Of a stretch of DNA of 5,812 bases, positions 4,817 to 5,812 are shown one piece after another. This DNA comes from a bacterium (GTDB lineage: Bacteria; Patescibacteriota; Gracilibacteria; JAUYGZ01; DAOVYC01): the NCBI GenBank assembly GCA_030635805.1, contig DAOVYC010000045.1, positions 1-5,812 on the forward strand, written 5' to 3'. The notes below the pieces were generated by a model. The model saw nothing but the letters and a program-made list of their open reading frames with translations, was not told the DNA's origin and made no database searches. The position numbers were made by a program, and so were the translations under genes. Every line of letters starts with the position of its first letter. Within the stretch, counting starts at the first letter, position 1.

Positions 4817-5812
4817 CTTGTATCATTGTTGCGGCAGGAAAGGGAGAACGCTTTAGTGGTGATAAAATGTTTGCCAATCTTGGTGAAAAAACCGTTTTGG
4901 AACATGCTATTTTTAGATTTCAGGATCATCAAATGATTGATTCAATTATTGTGGTAACAAGTGAAGTAATGACAGATTCTGTACAAAAAATTTGCACAAG
5001 ACATGATAAGGTTAAACACGTTATTCCCGGAGGTGAACACCGGGCGCAGTCGGTAAAAAATGGATTTGATAAGTGTGGTTCGACGGGCTCACCACCTTCG
5101 GATGGTGATTTGGTTTTGATTCACAACGGATCTAATCCGTTGGTGACAGAAGAAGAAATAACGAATGTTATTAAAGCGCTATCCGAATATCAAGTAGTCT
5201 CAGTCGCACACCTGGTTGCCGATACAATAAAGCGGGTTGATAAGAATGAGATTGTTTTGGAAACTATTAATCGTTCGGAGTTGCGGTTGATGCAAACTCC
5301 GCAGGGATTTCGCCGTGAGGTTCTAAAGAAATTTTATGACGAGATTGGCGTAGTAGAAATTACAGATGAACTTCAGCTGGCGGAACGAGCGGGTGAGAAA
5401 ATAAAGATTGTTCCGGCTTCATATCAAAATTTTAAAATTACAACCCAAGAGGATCTTAAGCGAGCAACAGGAATTCTTACAGGATCTGAAGTACTTGTTG
5501 GTATCGGTGAGGACTCTCACCGATTTTCTGAAAATGGCGAATTGATTATTGGCGGGCTTACGGTTCCCGATCATCCGAAACTGGATGGTAACTCTGATGC
5601 AGATGTTGTCTATCATGCAATCTTTAATGCGATCTCTTCCGCTCTTGGCAGGGGATCTATCTCTACCGTGGCGGATGAGATGTGTCGCAAGGGGATTAAA
5701 GATTCTACAGAATATCTAAAAGTTCTCCTTCAGGATCTGAAGGATCGAAGACTAGTGGTAAACAATATTTCAACTTCCCTAGAGGGCGCTCGTCCAAAGA
5801 TTGAACCAATCG
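4807..5812 (+). CDS. ispDF: Bifunctional IspD-IspF (MEP cytidylyltransferase / MEcPP synthase), 3' end cut by window
   Basis: The frame is open from ATG 4807 to the window edge, 335 codons, and joins two MEP-pathway enzymes that act two steps apart. IspD, about residues 1-222, has AAGKGERFSGDK with catalytic Arg15 and Lys20, plus Thr140, Arg156, Thr164, Thr186 and Lys210 at MEP/CTP-binding positions. Its usual HDAARP is HNGSNP (106-111), so the E. coli Asp106 and Arg109 positions are Asn107 and Asn110. IspF starts near 231 with VGIGEDSHRF; the metal ligands Asp236, His238 and His270 are kept, in GGLTVP and GNSDADVVYHA. Positions matching E. coli His34, Asp46 and Asp56 are Asn262, Asn274 and Ser284, and FPDTD is replaced by VADEM. 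The missing C-terminus would hold the cytidine-binding TT(E)K region. The start overlaps the dxr end by 10 nt with no Shine-Dalgarno, suggesting translational coupling. The fold assignment is firm; full IspF activity is less certain. Confidence 0.93.
   Translation, partial: MSVTCIIVAAGKGERFSGDKMFANLGEKTVLEHAIFRFQDHQMIDSIIVVTSEVMTDSVQKICTRHDKVKHVIPGGEHRAQSVKNGFDKCGSTGSPPSDGDLVLIHNGSNPLVTEEEITNVIKALSEYQVVSVAHLVADTIKRVDKNEIVLETINRSELRLMQTPQGFRREVLKKFYDEIGVVEITDELQLAERAGEKIKIVPASYQNFKITTQEDLKRATGILTGSEVLVGIGEDSHRFSENGELIIGGLTVPDHPKLDGNSDADVVYHAIFNAISSALGRGSISTVADEMCRKGIKDSTEYLKVLLQDLKDRRLVVNNISTSLEGARPKIEPI
5089..5108 (+). other. Hairpin with C(TTCG)G tetraloop inside ispD
   Basis: TCACCACC at 5089-5096 pairs with GATGGTGA at 5101-5108 (one C-A mismatch) around TTCG, and the closing C-G makes the very stable cUUCGg tetraloop in RNA. 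It lies in a segment encoding GSTGSPPSDG (91-100), a short low-complexity insertion relative to E. coli IspD just before the HNGSNP motif. An alternative stem, GTGGT at 5075-5079 with ACCAC at 5091-5095, would exclude it. It may be a small inserted palindromic element or chance. Confidence 0.4.

Noticed and set aside
4729..4932. 67-codon minus-strand open frame over the dxr/ispDF overlap
   Set aside because: It is antisense to conserved IspD active-site sequence and has no motif of its own.
5419..5616. 65-codon minus-strand open frame
   Set aside because: It is antisense to the IspD-IspF junction and the IspF metal-binding region.

Overview
The window is a compact, AT-rich bacterial chromosomal segment with every recognisable gene on the + strand: class I aminotransferase (aspC-like), tRNA-Asp(GTC), AI-2E family membrane protein, elongation factor P (efp), PduO-type cob(I)alamin adenosyltransferase, DXP reductoisomerase (dxr), and a fused ispD-ispF gene that runs off the right edge. 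The small open frames on the opposite strand are shadows of these genes. No mobile element, CRISPR array or phage gene is visible.

Organism: no gene has a convincing Shine-Dalgarno sequence, intergenic gaps are short, several proteins are at the short end of their families, and the MEP-pathway enzymes are divergent. This suggests a reduced bacterial genome, with a Patescibacteria (CPR)-type lineage my first guess; this is an inference, not shown. TGA acts as a normal stop: the adenosyltransferase ends on TGA just after its last conserved motif, and dxr starts two bases later. This argues against the UGA=Gly code of Gracilibacteria and Absconditabacteria.

Layout: 1-150 is a non-coding or mostly non-coding leader with an AT hairpin, A/T tracts and two candidate -10 boxes. 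151-1335 is the aminotransferase. 1411-1487 is tRNA-Asp with encoded CCA, followed almost at once by the AI-2E family gene (1516-2583). A short spacer with a possible promoter leads to efp (2653-3219). The spacer between efp and the adenosyltransferase is five tandem octamers whose first TAA is the efp stop codon. The adenosyltransferase (3258-3791), dxr (3794-4816) and ispDF (4807 to the edge) are packed with a 2-nt gap and a 10-nt overlap, so they probably form one transcription unit.

How the genes relate: dxr and ispDF supply three MEP-pathway steps towards isoprenoid precursors. The adenosyltransferase makes adenosylcobalamin, plausibly for a class II ribonucleotide reductase elsewhere. 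EF-P rescues ribosomes at proline stretches. I see no clearly new multi-gene system. The most interesting signals are the IspDF protein, which keeps the IspF metal ligands but has changed several residues invariant in the classical enzymes; a shortened DXR; an A7 slippery heptamer that would put dxr into the ispDF frame by a -1 shift; and the octamer array.
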